From assembly GCA_023400985.1 (NCBI GenBank), contig JAEXEN010000034.1:1-64000 (forward strand): a stretch of DNA of 64,000 bases, given 5' to 3'. The notes under the pieces were generated by a model. That model was not told the DNA's origin. It saw only the letters and a list, made by a program, of their open reading frames with translations, and ran no database searches. Shown here one piece after another: positions 16,527 to 26,200 of the stretch (position 1 is its first letter; every line of letters starts with the position of its first letter). Origin of the DNA: Bacillota bacterium. GTDB taxonomy: Bacteria; Bacillota; Clostridia; Christensenellales; CAG-138. The position numbers were made by a program, and so were the translations under genes.

Positions 16527-17528
16527 CTACGCCTGCGGCAGTACCTTCTGCTTAAGCGCCGCTTTCAAAAGCTTCACGGCGTTTTCCGTGTCGTCCATGC
16601 TGGCGACCTCGGCGGGGGAATGGATATAGCGGGTGCCGACGGAGATGCAGCCTGCGAGTACGCCGTCTTTGGAGCGCTGGATGGTGGAGGTGTCGGTACC
16701 GCCAGCGCGGAGAACTTCGTACTGGTAGGGAATTTTATTTTCCTCGGCGCATTTTTTCAGGAACTCGCGCACGCTGACGGGCACGATCACGGAGGAATCC
16801 ATCACCTTGATGGTGGGGCCTTTGCCGGCCGTTACGCTCATCAGAGAGCACTTGGGGGTATCGCCGGTGCGGGTCACGTCGAGGGCGATGGCGAGATCGG
16901 GCTCGATGGCATAGGCGGCGGGGCCTGCGCCACGGCAGCCGACCTCTTCCTGCACGGTGAACACGGCGTACACATCGTGCGTGGTCTTCACGGTGTTAAA
17001 GGCCTCGGCGGCGATGGCGCAGCAAAGCCTGTCGTCGAGCGCGCCGCAGGCGATAAAACGGCCCATCTCAAAGAAGTGGGGCGCGTAGACGGCGACGTCG
17101 CCGATCTCCACCTTCGCCTCGGCTTCTTCTTTGGAGGCTGCGCCGATGTCGATGAAAAGCTCGGACATACCCGCTTCGCCTATGGCCTTTTTCTCGGTTT
17201 CGAAATAGGTGACGCCGCGCGTGCCGTTTTCAAACATCACCTCGCGGGCGATGCTGACCGTGGGGCTCACGCCGCCCACGTTGGAGACGCGCAGGAAGCC
17301 CTTGTCGTCGATGTGGGTCACGATGAGGCCGATCTGGTCCATGTGGGTGGCAAGCATGATCTTCCTGCCGGATGTTCCCTTTTTGTAGGCGATCAGGTTG
17401 CCCAGTGCGTCGTAATACACCTTGTCGGCATGGGGGGCGACGAAGGACTTGATGACCTCGCCTGCCGCGCGTTCGCGTCCGGAAGGTCCGTAGGCTTCCA
17501 CGATGGTTTTAATCATGTCCTTAAACAT
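16527..17528 (-). CDS. M42 family metallo-aminopeptidase, copy 3 in operon order
   Basis: A 333-residue M42 (TET/FrvX/YsdC) peptidase, a di-zinc aminopeptidase forming 12-subunit tetrahedral shells. Metal and catalytic motifs are ATHMDQIGLIV, GALDDRLCC, TVQEEVGCRG, IALDVTRTGDTP and the final His in RYIHSP. The start at 17528 follows GAGGAGG at 9 nt and overlaps the upstream gene by 8 bp. Third of three consecutive M42 genes; the set may have complementary specificities on peptides released by proteases. Confidence 0.92.
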   Translation of the reverse strand: MFKDMIKTIVEAYGPSGRERAAGEVIKSFVAPHADKVYYDALGNLIAYKKGTSGRKIMLATHMDQIGLIVTHIDDKGFLRVSNVGGVSPTVSIAREVMFENGTRGVTYFETEKKAIGEAGMSELFIDIGAASKEEAEAKVEIGDVAVYAPHFFEMGRFIACGALDDRLCCAIAAEAFNTVKTTHDVYAVFTVQEEVGCRGAGPAAYAIEPDLAIALDVTRTGDTPKCSLMSVTAGKGPTIKVMDSSVIVPVSVREFLKKCAEENKIPYQYEVLRAGGTDTSTIQRSKDGVLAGCISVGTRYIHSPAEVASMDDTENAVKLLKAALKQKVLPQA

Positions 17529-18549
17529 TTTTAAGAACCTCCTCAAACGTTCTGTTTTTCAAAAAGCTGTGCGCAAGTTTATAGGCGTTTTCAAAGTCGC
17601 TCACGGAGGCGACGCTCGCGGGGGAGTGGATGTAGCGGCAGGCAACGGATATGCCGCCGCAGACGACGCCCGAAAGGGACCTGTGGATCGCGCCCGCATC
17701 GGTGCCGCCGCGCGTGCCCTTGCGGAGCTGGAAGGGGATGTTTTCCTTTTTGGCGGTGGCGCGCAGCGCCTTGAACATGCGCGGGAGCACCATGGTGCCG
17801 CCGTCCATCACGGAGATGGCGGGGCCCGCGCCCACCATGGTCACGTACTCGTGGCCCTCGGTCTTAGGCATGTCGTTGGCGGTGGTGCCCTCGAGGATGA
17901 GAGCAAGCTCGGGCTCGGCGTTGTAGGCCGCGACGTGCGCGCCGCGAAGGCCGACCTCCTCCTGCACGGTAAAGACCGCGGTGAAATCGCAGTCGTAATC
18001 GTTTTTTAAGAGTTCGATCAGAATGGCGCAGCCGCAGCGGTCGTCAAGCGCTTTGGATTTCACGAGCCCGTCGCCGAAGAGGGAAAAGTTGGATGGGAAG
18101 CTCACGTAATCGCCGAGCTTTACGTATTTTTCCGCGTCCGCCTTGTCCTTTGCGCCGATGTCGATATATAGATCCTTGTGCTTGAGGGCGGCCTTAAATT
18201 CTTCGGGCGTCTGGAGGTGGATGGCCTTCGAGCCGATCACGCCCGGGATGGCGTCGGTACCTATGAGCACGCGCTTGCTTACCACCACGCGCGCGTCGAG
18301 ACCGGTCTGCGCATAGGCGAGGAGGCCGTCGTCGCGGATGCCGCGCACCATCATGCCGACCTCGTCCATATGGGCGCAGGCCATGACGCGCCTGCCCTTG
18401 CCGGGCTTATGCACGTAAAGGTTGCCCATGGCGTCGGTGCGGATATCGCTCGCATAGGGTTTTACGGCCGCTTTGATATAGGCGCGGACGCGGCCCTCGT
18501 CGCCGCTCACGCCGCTCAGGTTGCAGAGCTTTTCTAGTCTTTGAAGCAT
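17521..18549 (-). CDS. M42 family metallo-aminopeptidase, copy 2
   Basis: A 342-residue M42 peptidase with CAHMDEVGMM, KALDDRCGC, TVQEEVGLRG and RYIHSP. At the position where the other two copies have DVT, this one has LEGTTAND, a variant that occurs in the glucanase-M-like branch of M42, so the metal ligand there is Glu rather than Asp. The start at 18549 follows GGGAGGAAACGCT and overlaps the upstream gene by 16 bp. Divergence from its neighbours suggests specialised substrate choice rather than simple redundancy. Confidence 0.92.
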   Translation of the reverse strand: MLQRLEKLCNLSGVSGDEGRVRAYIKAAVKPYASDIRTDAMGNLYVHKPGKGRRVMACAHMDEVGMMVRGIRDDGLLAYAQTGLDARVVVSKRVLIGTDAIPGVIGSKAIHLQTPEEFKAALKHKDLYIDIGAKDKADAEKYVKLGDYVSFPSNFSLFGDGLVKSKALDDRCGCAILIELLKNDYDCDFTAVFTVQEEVGLRGAHVAAYNAEPELALILEGTTANDMPKTEGHEYVTMVGAGPAISVMDGGTMVLPRMFKALRATAKKENIPFQLRKGTRGGTDAGAIHRSLSGVVCGGISVACRYIHSPASVASVSDFENAYKLAHSFLKNRTFEEVLKNV

Positions 18550-19580
18550 AGCGTTTCCTCCCAATCCTCACCGATGCCCATCAAAAATTCGACGAGCAGT
18601 TTGGAGCAGTTGCGAAGGGTATCGAGGCTCAAGGTCTCCACGGTCGTGTGCATATAGCGCACGGGTACGCTCAAAAGCCCCGTGGGGATACCGCCGCGTT
18701 CGACCTGCATCTCCCACGCGTCGGTGCCGGTATGGCCCATACATATATCGACTTCCCAATCTATACCGCACTCGGTCGCGGCGTCGGTCAGACGCTTATA
18801 GATATTGGGATGTATGTTGGAGCCTTTCGCGATGGCGATCTTATCCATTTCGCAGACGTTCATGGGCTCAACGCCCGGGGTGGGCGCGTGGGTCACGTCC
18901 ATGGCGACGCCGATGTTGGGGTTTATTTTGAAAGTGCCTGTTTTGGAGCCGAAGCTGCCGCGCTCCTCCTGCACCGAGGCGCAAAACACCGCCGTGCAGT
19001 TGAGCTTGCGGTTTTTTAACATGTCGAGCGCCTCGATCATGGTCACGACAAGCGCGCGGTCGTCGAAGGTCTTGCCGGCGGCGCGGTCGTTTTTAAGCTT
19101 TATAGGGGGTTGGGGCGCGAATGTCACGGCGTTGCCCACGTTCACAAGCTCGCAGACTTTTTCATAGGACATCCCGAGGTCGCAGGCAAGGTCTTCCATT
19201 TTATAAGCGGCCTCGCGGTCTTTGGCATTCAGGAGATGCGGGGGGATAGCTCCGACGATGCCTTTTACGGGTTCTTTGCCGTACACAATTACCTCGGAGC
19301 CGGGCAGCACGCGCGGATCCACGCCGGCGACGGATTGAAGCCTAAGCATGCCGTTTTCCTCGATGTTGGTCACGACCATACCGATCTCGTCCATATGCGC
19401 CATGATGAGCACAACGGGCTTTCCTTCGCCGACGGTGGCGAACACGTTGCCGAGTCTGTCGCGCTTAACGTTTTTCGTATAGGCGCTAAAATATCGGCTC
19501 ACAACGTCCGCAACGCCGCGCTCGCTGCCCGTTACGCCCGCCGCGGCCGTAAGGGAGGACAGCGCTTCAAACATATCCAT
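18534..19580 (-). CDS. M42 family metallo-aminopeptidase, copy 1
   Basis: A 348-residue M42 peptidase, first gene of the three-gene operon. Motifs are IMAHMDEIGMVV, GKTFDDRALVV, SVQEERGSFGS, VAMDVTHAPTPG and RYMHTTVETL. The start follows AAGGAGAAAACGCAT. The sequence around the catalytic Glu (QEERGSFG) differs from the QEEVG(C/L)RG of the other two copies. It is divergent from the phosphate transporter operon. Confidence 0.92.
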   Translation of the reverse strand: MDMFEALSSLTAAAGVTGSERGVADVVSRYFSAYTKNVKRDRLGNVFATVGEGKPVVLIMAHMDEIGMVVTNIEENGMLRLQSVAGVDPRVLPGSEVIVYGKEPVKGIVGAIPPHLLNAKDREAAYKMEDLACDLGMSYEKVCELVNVGNAVTFAPQPPIKLKNDRAAGKTFDDRALVVTMIEALDMLKNRKLNCTAVFCASVQEERGSFGSKTGTFKINPNIGVAMDVTHAPTPGVEPMNVCEMDKIAIAKGSNIHPNIYKRLTDAATECGIDWEVDICMGHTGTDAWEMQVERGGIPTGLLSVPVRYMHTTVETLSLDTLRNCSKLLVEFLMGIGEDWEETLCFKD

Positions 19581-19841
19581 ATGCGTTTTCTCCTTGCTTT
19601 GAATGTTTCAACTTGGATTAGAGAGCACATAACGTTAGTATTATATCATTTCCCGAGGCGTTGCGGGAGGGCTGGGCAGAAATATATCCGAGGAGGCTTC
19701 GACATGGATTTTACGAAGTTTTGACAAAGTTTTTACCAAGCCTTGCGCGCGCGGAGAATTTAGTGTATAGATTAATAGGGATATTTTCGCGTAAGCGTAT
19801 TGCGATATCCGACAGGTTAAACAAGAAACGAGGTATAGTTC

Positions 19842-20909
19842 ATGCTGTTTTCCGAAGGCGTCGTGCCGCTCGGGGAGTTTCTCGCGGAGATAGGGCGCAA
19901 TCCGGCGCTGCTTCTCACGGTGCTTTTGACGCTTGGCGTCATTATGGTAAACGGCTGGACGGACGCTCCGAACGCCATCGCGACCTGCGTATCCACCCGC
20001 TCTATGTCGCCGCGCGCGGCCATTGCCATGGCGGCGGTATTGAACTTCCTCGGCGTGCTCTTGATGACCTTCGTCAATAAGACCGTCGCCATGACCATCT
20101 ACAACATGGTCAACTTCAACGGCAACGCCACGGACGCGAACGTCGCGCTTTGTGCGGCCATGTTCGCCATCGTCACATGGGCGACTGCCGCATGGAAGTT
20201 CGGCATTCCCACAAGCGAGAGCCACGCGCTTATCGCCGGCCTGTCGGGCGCGGCGATCGCGCTGCAGGGAGGCATATCGGGCATCAACGGCTCGGAATGG
20301 GTCAAGGTTGTTTACGGCCTGCTGCTCTCTACGTTCCTAGGCTTTGTCATGGGTTTTTTGACCACGAGGCTTACGGAATTCATCTTCCGCCGCGTGGACA
20401 GACGCAAGACGGAGGGATTTTTCAAGGGCGCGCAAATATTCGGCGCGGGAGCCATGGCGTTCATGCACGGCGCGCAGGACGGGCAAAAATTCATCGGCGT
20501 ATTCCTTTTGGGCACGTTTCTCGCCACCGGCAACGCAGGTATGACCGATTTCCAAATCCCCATATGGCTCATGGTGATCTGCTCGCTCGTTATGGCGCTC
20601 GGCACCTCCATAGGGGGATATCGCATCATCAAGTCCGTGGGTATGGATATGGTGAAGCTTTCCAAATATCAGGGGTTTTCGGCCGATGCGGCCGCGGCGG
20701 GCTGCCTTCTTCTAAGTTCCCTTACGGGCATACCCGTAAGCACTACGCACACCAAAACCACCGCTATCATGGGCGTGGGCGCGTCCAAGCGGCTTTCCTC
20801 GGTAAACTGGGGTGTAGTGAAAGAAATGGTGCTTGCGTGGGTATTGACCTTCCCGGGCTGCGCTTTGATCGCATATTTGATGGTCAAGCTGTTCCTCGCT
20901 ATTTTCTAA
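19842..20909 (+). CDS. PiT family inorganic phosphate transporter
   Basis: A 355-residue membrane protein of the PiT (PF01384) family, a cation-coupled phosphate permease. The two internally repeated signature regions are present: GVIMVNGWTDAPNAIAT near residue 27, and the later AMAFMHGAQDGQKFIG near 203; GIPVSTTHTKTTAIMGVG near 300 is the conserved C-terminal motif. About ten TM helices. The ATG follows CGAGGTATAGTTC. It is coupled to a DUF47 gene 42 bp downstream, the usual PiT-accessory pair. Confidence 0.95.
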   Translation: MLFSEGVVPLGEFLAEIGRNPALLLTVLLTLGVIMVNGWTDAPNAIATCVSTRSMSPRAAIAMAAVLNFLGVLLMTFVNKTVAMTIYNMVNFNGNATDANVALCAAMFAIVTWATAAWKFGIPTSESHALIAGLSGAAIALQGGISGINGSEWVKVVYGLLLSTFLGFVMGFLTTRLTEFIFRRVDRRKTEGFFKGAQIFGAGAMAFMHGAQDGQKFIGVFLLGTFLATGNAGMTDFQIPIWLMVICSLVMALGTSIGGYRIIKSVGMDMVKLSKYQGFSADAAAAGCLLLSSLTGIPVSTTHTKTTAIMGVGASKRLSSVNWGVVKEMVLAWVLTFPGCALIAYLMVKLFLAIF

Positions 20910-20951
20910 ACGCGGGGAACGGCTTTCATTTTGTTAGGAGGAATTTTCTTT

Positions 20952-21569
20952 ATGGCGAAAAAGGTGGATTACTTTGCGGAGATCGAGAATCTGATGCACT
21001 TTGCATGCGACGCCTCCGCGTATTTGAACGAAACGCTCGGGGATTTCGACCCCGATAAGCTTCACGAGCGGCTCGAGGCCATGCACGGAATCGAGCACAA
21101 CGCGGACATGCAAAAGCACGACCTCATGGCAAAGCTCGTAGCCGAGTTCATTACCCCCATCGAGCGCGAGGACATACTCCTTATGCTCCAAAAGATCGAC
21201 GATATCACGGACTCCATCGAGGAGGTCTTAAGAAAGGCGTACATGTTCAACATCGCCTCCGTGCGGCCCGACGCCGTGGAGTTTGCGCTCGTCATCGACC
21301 AATGCTGCGAGGCGACGCGCCTTTCGCTTACGGAATTCCACGATTTCCGCAAGTCCAGACTCATCCGCGATTACATCATCAAGGTGAACGAGCTTGAAGA
21401 AGCGGGCGACAGGCTGCACCGCGATTCCATCCACCGCCTTTACCTCAATGAGCAAAACCCCATCGCCGTGCTCGCGTGGACGGAAATGTACGAATGTTTG
21501 GAGCGTTGCTGCGACGCGTGCGAGGACGTGAGCGAAGTGATCGAGACCGTCATGATGAAAAACTCCTGA
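20952..21569 (+). CDS. DUF47 (PhoU-like) phosphate transport accessory protein
   Basis: A 205-residue all-helical DUF47/TIGR00153 protein, related to PhoU and nearly always paired with PiT transporters, where it is thought to regulate uptake. Conserved features include the helix AMHGIEHNADMQKHDLM, the acidic stretch FITPIEREDILLMLQKIDDITDSIEE, and the C-terminal HRLYLNEQNPIAVLAWTEMY region. The start at 20952 follows TTAGGAGGAATTTTCTTT. No signal or TM segment; it is expected at the cytoplasmic face of the transporter. Confidence 0.93.
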   Translation: MAKKVDYFAEIENLMHFACDASAYLNETLGDFDPDKLHERLEAMHGIEHNADMQKHDLMAKLVAEFITPIEREDILLMLQKIDDITDSIEEVLRKAYMFNIASVRPDAVEFALVIDQCCEATRLSLTEFHDFRKSRLIRDYIIKVNELEEAGDRLHRDSIHRLYLNEQNPIAVLAWTEMYECLERCCDACEDVSEVIETVMMKNS

Positions 21570-22100
21570 CGGGGTCGCGAAAATGTCGTTCCGCCATTTC
21601 CGCGAAGGGGAACGGGAGCTTTGCACATCCGCCTGTCGCGCTGGGCGCTCCCACCCTTCGGGTACTACTGATGTCGCCTTCGGCGACGTATTAAGGTTGC
21701 GGGCGGCGGATGTGATAGGAATGAAAGGTTGCGCCTTTCATCCGTTTCGGCGCGCGAGGCCGCAGGCCTCGGCCCGTAGGGTTCCGGCTTTGCCGGACGT
21801 GCGCAGGTCGCCGAAGCCGGAATAAGTCAAGGGGCGTGGTCCCTTGATAATCCCCGGAATTCGGGGGCTTGGCCCCCGGACCCCCGCGGAGCGGTCTTGA
21901 CCGTTCCGCAAAGGTGCGCATACATGCGAGAAGACGTTGTGCCTGTAAGGGCGGATACTATCCGCCCGCGTGTTTTCCAAAAGGATCGAATTACCTATGA
22001 GCGGGATGATCTTATCTCGCTTTTTTCATGCAACGTCCCGCTCCCAACCGCCTTCATTTATGGTACAATATCTTCATCCACTGCTTACAAAGGAGATACT
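21570..22100 (+). repeat. Dispersed palindrome-rich repeat, copy B, and leader of the eda-like operon
   Basis: Positions 21590-21890 hold a chain of small palindromes: CACCCTTCGGGTACTACTG, TCGCCTTCGGCGA, GAAAGGTTGCGCCTTTC, GAGGCCGCAGGCCTC, CCGGCTTTGCCGG and GGGGGCTTGGCCCCC. The same order occurs at 31985-31730 on the other strand and partly at 3690-3840. From 21900 to 22100 is the presumptive promoter region of the downstream operon, with a TACAAT -10-like hexamer at 22064 and an RBS at 22089. No protein family is recognisable in any frame. Confidence 0.7.
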
Positions 22101-22766
22101 ATGGCTAACGTAAACGCACTCGGCATCCTTTTTGATACGGGCATACTTGCCATCTGCCGCGCTATCCCGGACGACAGGCTTTTTCTCTGTGCCGACGCGC
22201 TTGTGGAGGCGGGCGTCAAATTTATGGAGGTCACGTTTGATTCTGCGGGCAGCCCGGAAAAGACCGAACGGGCGCTTTCCTCTCTTTCGCGCCGCTACGA
22301 AAAAGAGCTTGTCATCGGCGCGGGCACGGTGCTTACTTTAGAGCAGCTTTCCCGCGCGCAAAATGCGGGCGCGCGCTACATCGTGTCGCCCAACTGCGAT
22401 TTGGAGATCATCGCTGCTACTAAGGAAGCGGGGCTTATAAGCGTTCCCGGAGCGCTCACGCCCACCGAGATCGTTCTTGCATATAAGAGCGGCGCGGACC
22501 TCATAAAACTGTTTCCCGCAGGGCTTGCGGGGGCCGAATACTTCCGCGCTGTGAAAGAGCCTTATAAGCATATCCCGCTCGCGGCGGTGGGCAATATTAC
22601 GGAAGAAAATCTCGTGCCGCTTTATAGGGCGGGTGCGCTGGTGTTTGGCGTAAGCTCGGGCATCTTCGAAAGGGACGCCGTGGAGGCGGGGGATTCTTCG
22701 CGCATCCTAAACCGCGCGAAGCGCTATTTGGAGATCTTCAAAGCGGTGAAAGAGGAAGTTGAGTGA
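22101..22766 (+). CDS. eda: KDPG/KHG aldolase family protein
   Basis: A 221-residue class I aldolase of the Eda family, which cleaves 2-keto-3-deoxy-6-phosphogluconate or related 2-keto-4-hydroxy acids to pyruvate plus an aldehyde. Visible residues include Glu in FMEVTFDSAG, the phosphate-binding GAGTV, the pyruvate site RYIVSPN and the Schiff-base Lys in DLIKLFPAG. The start follows AAAGGAGATACT. No dehydratase or kinase partner is adjacent; it is instead translationally coupled (GTGA) to thpR. Whether the substrate is KDPG cannot be decided. Confidence 0.9.
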   Translation: MANVNALGILFDTGILAICRAIPDDRLFLCADALVEAGVKFMEVTFDSAGSPEKTERALSSLSRRYEKELVIGAGTVLTLEQLSRAQNAGARYIVSPNCDLEIIAATKEAGLISVPGALTPTEIVLAYKSGADLIKLFPAGLAGAEYFRAVKEPYKHIPLAAVGNITEENLVPLYRAGALVFGVSSGIFERDAVEAGDSSRILNRAKRYLEIFKAVKEEVE

Positions 22767-23296
22767 GGCTGTTCATCGGCATCGAACTCCCCAAATCGTT
22801 CAAGGCGGAGCTTTTGCGCGTGGAAAACGAGCTGAAGGCGACGGGAGCGACCGGCCGCTTTGTGCCGGAGGAGAATTTCCATATCACGCTCAATTTTTTG
22901 GGCGAGCAAAACGACGCCTACGGCATCACAAACGCCATGAAAAGCGCCGTGCGCGGCATACGCCCGTTCGCGCTGCACCTCTTAAAATACGGCTGCTTTT
23001 CCCGCGCCGACGGGCATATCGCCTATGTGGGGCTTGGGGGCGGGCTCGACGAGCTCGGTGTGCTGCACGAATCGCTCATAAGCGCGCTGCTCGACGGAGG
23101 CTTTTCCTGTGAGCGCAAGCGTTTCACGCCGCATATCACCCTTGGCCGTGCGGTGAAATATCCGCCGGGCTCGGAGGAAAAGCTCGAGGCGATCTCCCCG
23201 AACGCCGTACTCACGGTATCGGGCATGGCGCTTTTTGAAAGCGTGCGCCGCGAAAACGGCATGTACTATTCCGTGCTGCACAGGGAGAAATTTTAA
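22763..23296 (+). CDS. thpR: RNA 2',3'-cyclic phosphodiesterase (LigT family)
   Basis: A 177-residue 2H phosphoesterase. The two catalytic HxTx motifs are HITLNFLG (residue about 40) and HITLGRAV (about 125), spaced as in ThpR/LigT, enzymes that open 2',3'-cyclic phosphates on RNA ends. The start is GTG overlapping the aldolase stop by 4 bp, and the stop overlaps the addB ATG by 1 bp, so the genes are tightly coupled. Confidence 0.93.
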   Translation: MRLFIGIELPKSFKAELLRVENELKATGATGRFVPEENFHITLNFLGEQNDAYGITNAMKSAVRGIRPFALHLLKYGCFSRADGHIAYVGLGGGLDELGVLHESLISALLDGGFSCERKRFTPHITLGRAVKYPPGSEEKLEAISPNAVLTVSGMALFESVRRENGMYYSVLHREKF

Positions 23297-26200
23297 TGGA
23301 ACGCATCACCTTCGTCGCCGGGCGCGCGGGAGCGGGCAAGAGCCGGTACTTGCGCGAAAGGATGCGGGAGCTCCTTGATAAAAAGGAGCGCGTGCTGGTG
23401 ATCGTGCCCGAGCAATTCACCTTTGAGACCGAACGCGAGCTTACGGAGGCGTTTTCCGGCGGGCTCTACAACGTTTCGGTCTTTTCGTTTACCACGCTCG
23501 CGCGGCGTGTGCTCAAAAAAAGCGGTGAGCGAAATGTTTTTCTCTCCCCCGAGGGCATGCGCATGGTGATCAAAAAATCCGTGAGCGAGTGCGAGAAAAA
23601 GCTCGTTGCGTTTTCCGGCGTGGCGGAGCGGCCCGGATTTTCAGAAATCGCGGCTTCCCTTTTTTCCATGTTCAAGCGCTTCGAGATAGCGCCCGATGCG
23701 CTTCTTTCGGCCGCCGAAAAGCTCCCCGAGGACATGCTTTTAAAAAGAAAGCTCCTTGACCTGGGGCTCCTTTACGACCATACGGAGGCATATCTTTCGG
23801 GCCGCTATCTCGATTCGGAGGATGCGCTCAACGCGCTTCTACGGCTTCTGCCGGAATCGTTTATAACGGACCGTCATGTGTTCATCGACGGGTTCGATTT
23901 ATTGACCGAGCAGATCTACCGCATCATAGCGGCGCTCATGCGGCACGCGAAAAGCGTTTCCGTTTCCTTCCGCGCGGATTTTTCGCCGCGCTGCCGCGAC
24001 GAGGTCGTATTTAAAGTCGAGCGAAGGGCCTATACGCGCCTTTTTGAAGAAGCCAAAGCGCTTTCGCTTACGCCAAAGCTTATCAGGCTGCCGATAGAAG
24101 GCGAAGCCGAGCGTGCCGTGCTTCCCGCTTTGCGTCATCTCGAAAAAGAGGGTTTTGCCTACCCGTTTGCGGCGTACGGCGGCGAACCCGAGGGGATATC
24201 CCTGTTTGCCGCGAGCGACCGCACGGCGGAGGCGCATGCGCTTGCCGACCGTATCTCGTTCGCCGCAAGGCGGGGCATACGCTACCGCGATATGGCGGTG
24301 GTGTGCACGGATATGGGGGCGTATCTACCTATCGTGAGCCGTGTCCTTCACGCGCGGGGCATACCGTTTTTTACCGATTATAAGCACCCGCTTTCGGGCT
24401 ATCCTGCGCCTCGCCTCCTCGTTTACGCACTGCGCGCGGCGACGCTCGATTTTTCCGCCGCGGATATGGCGGAGCTCGCGAAAACCGGCCTTTGCGGCAT
24501 CACGCCGGACGAGGTCGAGATCTTCGAAAATTACGTGATCGCCAGCGGCATACGCGGAAAGGCCTTTTTGGAGCCGTTCAAACGGAGTGAGGTGCCAAGG
24601 GAGGCCGAAACCGCCCGCGCTGCGCTTATAGGGCCGCTCCTCGTACTTCGCGACAGGCTTCGCCAAGGGAAAACCGCGGCTTTAAAAACCGAGACGGTCG
24701 CCGAATATATGGAGACCTTAGGCGTATTCGAAAAGCAAACCGAGCTTTCGGAGAAGCTCCGCGAAGAAGACCGGCTGGAGCTCGCCGCGGAAAACGCGCA
24801 GGTCTACAATCACATCATGGAGATATTGAGCCAGCTTCACGCGGTGATGGGGGACACGGTCTTAACGAACAATCGTTTCCTTGCCATCTTAAGCGAGGGC
24901 TTCGACGCCGCCACGGTGGGGGGCATACCCGCCACGGCCGATCAGGTGCTGTTCGGGAGCGTGGGGCGCACGCGCGCGCGAAGTGTGCGCGCGCTTTTTG
25001 TGATCGGCGCCAACGAGGGCGCGTTCCCGCTTCTTTCACCGGACGAAGCGCTCATCGACGACCGCGAACTCGGTGTGCTCGGTGATCTCGGCGTGACGCC
25101 GTGGGATTCGAGTTTGGGCAGGGCCGCCGTGGCGCTCGCGGACGTATACAGCGCCGTATCGAAACCCACCGAGGAGCTCAGTATTTCCTATCCCATGACG
25201 GTGGACGGTACCGCGCAGACCGCGTGCGCGCTCGTCGACCGCGTGCAGGCGATTTTCCCGACGCTTACGGTCGGCACGGACGTCAACGCGGCGTTTTCTC
25301 CCGTGTCGCCCGAGGGCGCGTTCCTCTCCCTCACGCAAATGCTTCGAAACTATGCGGATACGGGTGCAATTGACCCCGCGCTTGCGCCGCTTTACGCGTG
25401 GTTTCATAAAAGTGAGACGTTCAAAGAGCGTTTAAAGGGCGTAGAAGAAGCGCTTTTCTTCAACAATTCGCCCGAGCCCTTCGGCAGGGAGCTCGCGCTC
25501 GCGCTTTACGGGAACGAGGCCGCGGGCAGCGCTACGCGCTTTGAGGAATTCAACGCCTGCCCCTTCAAACACTTTGCCAAATACGGGCTCCGCATAATGC
25601 CACGCAAGGAGTTTAAGGAAAGGAGCCTTGAGGAAGGCGTATTTTTGCACGAGGCGATCTCCAAGTATATCGACGCGCTGACAGAGAGGTATCAAGACCT
25701 TTCCGCAGTCACGCGGGAGCTCTGCGAGGCGCTCGTGGACGAATTTCTTCCGCCGCTCATCGCGAGCCACAACAACGGCGTGTTCCTCGACACGCGGCGC
25801 GGGATGCTCCGCTGCAATGAACTCGTGCGCGAGGTGAAGGCCACGGCGTGGGCGGCCACGCGCCAATTGAGCCTCGGCGCATTCAAGGTGGTGAGCACGG
25901 AGCTTGCGTTCGGTTTAAAGGACGCAACTTTGCCGCCGATCGTCGTGGAGCTCAACGATAAAACGCGGTTTCGCATCACGGGGAAGATCGACCGGCTCGA
26001 CGCGTATGAAAGCGGCGGGAAAACGTATTTCCGTGTGATCGATTACAAGAGCGGCGATAAAAGGTTCGACTTTTCCGAGCTCTATTACGGCTTGAAGCTG
26101 CAGCTCCCGCTCTATGCCAGGGCGGCGCTCGCCGCAAAGGACGCCGCGCGGGCAGCCGGGTTTTACTATCTGCACATCCAGGAGCCCGTATTGAGCGACG

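Noticed and set aside
19704..19724. Six-codon ORF (MDFTKF) with a GAGGAGG site before the phosphate transporter gene
   Set aside because: Too short to judge, no terminator after it, and over 110 bp from the transporter start; chance is likely.
21897..22100. N-terminal extension of the KDPG-aldolase-like protein
   Set aside because: The extra 68 residues come from repeat-derived sequence; the ATG at 22101 has AAAGGAG upstream and the family starts there.
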